From: JTS-RE9 sp964649195
GTDB taxonomy: Bacteria > Planctomycetota > Phycisphaerae > Phycisphaerales > Phycisphaeraceae
DNA: 14,462 nt
NCBI GenBank assembly: GCA_964649195.1
Contig: CAZYPK010000133.1
Span: 1 to 14,462 of the forward strand
Reading direction: 5' to 3'
Under the pieces are notes generated by a model that saw only the letters and a list, made by a program, of their open reading frames with translations, searched no databases and was not told the origin of the DNA. Every line of letters begins with the position of its first letter. Position 1 is the stretch's first letter. Both the position numbers and the translations under genes were made by a program. This document shows positions 11,759-14,462 of the stretch, piece by piece.

Positions 11759-14251
11759 TCACCTGCCGCGTTTGCCTTTGCGGTGCTGTTTCTTTTTCTG
11801 CGCGGGCTTGGTCTGCCTGGGCGATCGCGTTTTTGGCGGGGCCTTCTTCGCGGCTTCGGGCTGTTCGCGCGGCTCCGGTTTTTTCTTCTGCGGTTTGGGC
11901 GAGGCGGCCTGCTTGTCCCCGACGATGACCAGATCGAGCTTGCGGCGGGTGACATCGACGTTGGCGACGCGCACGATGAACTTGTTGCCGATGGAGATGG
12001 TGCGGCCGGATCGCAGGGCGACGAGGCCGCCGGTGGTCCTGTTGAACTGCCAGCGGTCGCCGGGCGAGCCGACGCTGCGCGAGACATCGTTGACGCTGAT
12101 GAAGCCATCGACGAGGAATCGGTCGAGTTGAATGAAGATGCCGCTGCCGGTGACGCCGGTGACGGTGCCGTCGTAGTCATCACCCAGATGTTGACTGAGC
12201 AGATCGAGCACGAGATAGGTTCGCAGATCGCGCTCGGCGGCCTCGGCGTTGCGTTCGGCGCCGGAGCAGTGGCGACCGATTTCGTGCAGCCTCTTGATGT
12301 CGGGCACGCGGTCATCGGCCTGCATGTCGGCGGTGAGCCTGCCGCGCGCCTTGCCGCCGGGGATTGTCTGTTTCAGGTGGTCCCTGTGATGATCAAGGTA
12401 CGCATCAAGCCCGCGGTGAACGACCAGATCGGGATATCGGCGGATGGGGCTGGTGAAGTGCGTGTAGTGCTCGCTGGCCAAAGCGAAGTGACCGATGAGC
12501 AGCGGCGCGTACTCCGCTTTGCTGAGCGTCCGCAGCACCGCCATGTGAACCGCTTGCTGCGCCGGTTTGCCGCGCACGGTTTCGAGCAGCGTCTGAAGCT
12601 CCTTGCGCGAAGGGTTGGCGGGAATGTTGTAGCCGGCCACGCGGGCGAAGCTGCGCAGGGCGGTCATGTCGTGCGTCGGCGGGTCGGGATGGATGCGGCG
12701 GATCATCGGCACGTTGAGCGTGTCGAACAGCCTGGCCGTCGCCTCGTTGGCTTCGACCATGAACATCTCGATGATCTTGTGCGTGAACGCATCATCCTCA
12801 GGCACCGCATCAACGACGCGGCCTGAATCATCAAACACCAGCTCCACATCAGGCAGCCCCAGCACGATCATGCCTTCCTTCATGCGGCGGGCGCGAATCA
12901 CCTTCGCCAGTTCATCCATCAGCTTGAGCGTTTGAATGAGCCGCGAAGGATACTTCGGCTCCGTCTTGGCATGGCGACGGGCTTCGCGGATGTCATCATC
13001 GATCAGGGCCTGCGCTTCGAGATAGGTCAACCGCTTGGCGGAACGAATCACGCTGCGACTGAAGCGCTGGCCCACGACTTCGCCCTGCGCGTTGTAACGG
13101 ATGAAGGCCGAGAGGCAGTAACGGTTCACGCCTTCCTGAAGCGAGCAGATGCCGTTGCTCAAAATCTCCGGCAGCATCGGCACCACCTTGCGCGGCAGAT
13201 AGCAACTGTTGCCGCGCTTGAACGCTTCGACATCCAACGCACTGCCCGGCTTCACGAACGTGGAGACGTGGGCGATGTGGATGCCAAGTTCATAGGAAGG
13301 GCCTGGGGAGGAGGGCCTAGGGCCTAGGGAAGAAACGAACTCATTTTCGACCCCACCCTCCGACTCCGCCCCCCTAGGCCCCAGGCCCTCCTCCCCAGGC
13401 CCTATCCTCCGTATCGAAATCGCATCGTCATAATCCTTCGCATCCGGCGGGTCGATGGTGCAGATGAAGACGTTCGTCAGATCTTCGCGGTCTTCAGGGA
13501 TGATTTGATCATCGAAGCCGCGCGTGATGCTGCGGGCTTCATCCACCACTTCTTTGGGAAACACATCGTTGAGACCGTAGGCGATCATCACCGATCTGGT
13601 TTCGACATCAGGCTCGCCCGATTCGCCGACGACCTGCGTGATGACGCCTTCGCCGAGTTTGCGATCGGCGGGGTACTCGATGATTTCGATGACGACCTTG
13701 TCGCCGAGCTTGGCGTTCTTGGCGTCGGGATCACGGACGATGATCGGCTCGTGCATGAACTTGCCATCGACCTTGACGAGGAACGCGCCATCCTTCTTCA
13801 TCAGCACGCCGACGTATTGCTTGTCGGCTCGCTGGATGATCTCGACGACCTGCCCGGTGTAAGGCGATCGGCCCGATCCCGCGCCGGCGCGGGCGCGGTC
13901 GTGCCGCACCTTGGCGCGGACACGGTCGCCGGTCATGGCGTTCATGGAGCGGCCTTCGGGAATGAAAAGGTCGCCATGCTCGGTGGGCGAGTCGGGGACG
14001 ACGAAGCCGAAGCCGCGTTCGTTCATGCGGATGATGCCGATCATCTCGCGCCCGACGGGCGGCAACGAAAGGCTGTTGGAATCGCCGATGACGACCTGGC
14101 CCTCTTCGACGAGTTCGGCGACGGCCTTGCGGAACTGGCCGGCCTCATCGCCGGTGAGGCCCAGCTCGGCGGCCAGCTCCTCGATCTCGCGGGGTTGGTA
14201 CCGCCTGTCACTCAGGTGCTCGATGATGCGGCGGGTGTAGCGTGCGGTCAT
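11759..14251 (-). CDS. rnr: Ribonuclease R (RNB-family 3'-5' exoribonuclease)
   Basis: An 830-residue protein. The start at 14251 is chosen over a longer reading to 14335 because GGAAG lies 6 nt upstream and the winged-helix domain begins there. Domain order is winged helix (about 1-65), cold-shock domain 1 (GIIRMNERGFGFV, about 72-120), cold-shock domain 2 (about 140-190), RNB catalytic domain (about 250-630), S1 domain (about 695-775, GTVTGVTGSGIFIQL) and a Lys/Arg-rich tail (about 785-830). The acidic metal-binding set is intact in IDPPDAKDYDDA: Asp267, Asp270, Asp273, Asp275 and Asp276 cover the canonical positions. The signature TSPIRRYPDLVVHRG is present. The enzyme degrades structured RNA processively. 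Right after the catalytic motif, residues of about 283-319 are an extra Gly/Pro/Glu-rich segment encoded by a palindromic repeat. Confidence 0.96.
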   Translation of the reverse strand: MTARYTRRIIEHLSDRRYQPREIEELAAELGLTGDEAGQFRKAVAELVEEGQVVIGDSNSLSLPPVGREMIGIIRMNERGFGFVVPDSPTEHGDLFIPEGRSMNAMTGDRVRAKVRHDRARAGAGSGRSPYTGQVVEIIQRADKQYVGVLMKKDGAFLVKVDGKFMHEPIIVRDPDAKNAKLGDKVVIEIIEYPADRKLGEGVITQVVGESGEPDVETRSVMIAYGLNDVFPKEVVDEARSITRGFDDQIIPEDREDLTNVFICTIDPPDAKDYDDAISIRRIGPGEEGLGPRGAESEGGVENEFVSSLGPRPSSPGPSYELGIHIAHVSTFVKPGSALDVEAFKRGNSCYLPRKVVPMLPEILSNGICSLQEGVNRYCLSAFIRYNAQGEVVGQRFSRSVIRSAKRLTYLEAQALIDDDIREARRHAKTEPKYPSRLIQTLKLMDELAKVIRARRMKEGMIVLGLPDVELVFDDSGRVVDAVPEDDAFTHKIIEMFMVEANEATARLFDTLNVPMIRRIHPDPPTHDMTALRSFARVAGYNIPANPSRKELQTLLETVRGKPAQQAVHMAVLRTLSKAEYAPLLIGHFALASEHYTHFTSPIRRYPDLVVHRGLDAYLDHHRDHLKQTIPGGKARGRLTADMQADDRVPDIKRLHEIGRHCSGAERNAEAAERDLRTYLVLDLLSQHLGDDYDGTVTGVTGSGIFIQLDRFLVDGFISVNDVSRSVGSPGDRWQFNRTTGGLVALRSGRTISIGNKFIVRVANVDVTRRKLDLVIVGDKQAASPKPQKKKPEPREQPEAAKKAPPKTRSPRQTKPAQKKKQHRKGKRGR
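13298..13403. repeat. Palindromic repeat inserted in frame inside rnr
   Basis: The left arm (13298-13329) and right arm (13372-13403) are reverse complements over 31 of 32 bases, separated by a 42-nt loop. The left arm is built of 7-bp steps: agggcct, ggggagg, agggcct, agggcct, aggg. This is the same periodicity as the intergenic arrays, with a different unit. The segment is translated in frame as about 37 residues between the conserved DYDDAISIRR and YELGIHIAHVS segments of the RNB domain. Family members normally have only a short connection there. The reading frame stays open on the coding strand. Confidence 0.88.
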
Positions 14252-14350
14252 ATGAATCTTCCGTGAAAGAAAGGCAGGCGATAAATAGGATAACTCATCG
14301 GGCCTGCCGGGGCGGTGCGCAGCAGTGAATGCCACAGGGGTAAAAGCATA

Positions 14351-14436
14351 TGGGAGGGCGAGGCTCCCTTGGGAGGGCGAGGCTCCCTTGGGAGGGCGAG
14401 GCTCCCGTTGGGAGGGCGAGGCTCCCGCCGAGCCGA
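14351..14436. repeat. Four tandem copies of a short palindromic unit upstream of rnr
   Basis: The 17-mer gggagggcgaggctccc occurs exactly four times, at 14352-14368, 14371-14387, 14390-14406 and 14410-14426. The spacers are tt, tt and gtt. Each unit has inverted ends (gggag with ctccc), so each could form its own small hairpin. The array lies 100 bp upstream of the RNase R start and may overlap its promoter region or belong to the neighbour beyond the window. Similar short GC-rich palindromes are common between planctomycete genes; I state that from memory. Confidence 0.9.
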
Positions 14437-14462
14437 TTCGTTTGCGACGGCCCCGCTTTGGG

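Noticed and set aside
11666..12826. 386-residue open frame antisense to RNase R
   Set aside because: It overlaps conserved RNB and S1 domain coding sequence, has no family motif, and starts in the inverted-repeat element.
14252..14335. 28-residue N-terminal extension of RNase R
   Set aside because: The ATG at 14251 has a suitably spaced GGAAG and leads directly into the winged-helix domain.

Overview
The window looks like a chromosomal segment of a GC-rich planctomycete, most likely Phycisphaerae-like. This is inferred from gene content, not from a marker gene. The pointers are a leucine-rich-repeat (LRR) protein fused to a c-type haem module, a signal-peptide DUF481 outer-membrane protein, scattered single genes with little operon structure, and abundant intergenic inverted repeats. 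No rRNA, tRNA, CRISPR array, transposase or phage gene was seen.

Genes in order: a DsrE/F-like protein (211-675, +); an exported LRR/cytochrome protein (882-1793, -); a DUF481 beta-barrel protein (2440-3471, +); a two-CBS-domain protein (3689-4141, -); a GalU-like nucleotidyltransferase (4616-5452, +); a 1107-residue GHMP-kinase-like/UDP-sugar pyrophosphorylase fusion (5910-9233, +); an STAS anti-sigma-factor antagonist (9448-9801, +); a four-helix-bundle 23S-IVS family protein (9862-10245, -); a YfcE-like metallophosphoesterase (10321-11079, -); a Dabb-family protein (11232-11531, +); and RNase R (11759-14251, -). The GalU-like protein and the large fusion are neighbours on one strand and plausibly act in one sugar-activation pathway. 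The others look like independent housekeeping or stress genes.

The striking feature is the intergenic DNA. Nearly every gap above 200 bp holds a long inverted repeat. Three loci carry arrays of 7-bp units in inverted pairs (4455-4612, 5452-5886, 9806-10318). Each array has its own heptamer, but all fit G-R-N-N-T-C-N read 5' of the loop. One pair encloses the IVS-family gene and fills the gap between two convergent stop codons almost exactly. One abuts a start codon that has no Shine-Dalgarno sequence. One forms a hairpin of about 435 nt between the two sugar-nucleotide genes. A fifth-size relative, also with 7-bp periodicity, sits in frame inside the RNase R coding sequence (13298-13403) and adds about 37 residues next to the catalytic aspartates.

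Separate repeat families occupy the other convergent gaps. Two copies of a 167-182 bp element with hairpin ends lie at 698-864 and 3496-3677. An element with perfect 28-bp terminal inverted repeats lies at 11578-11729. All four convergent gene pairs in the window therefore have inverted-repeat DNA between their 3' ends.

The 214-bp gap at 9234-9447 and the 152-bp divergent gap at 11080-11231 show no comparable structure.
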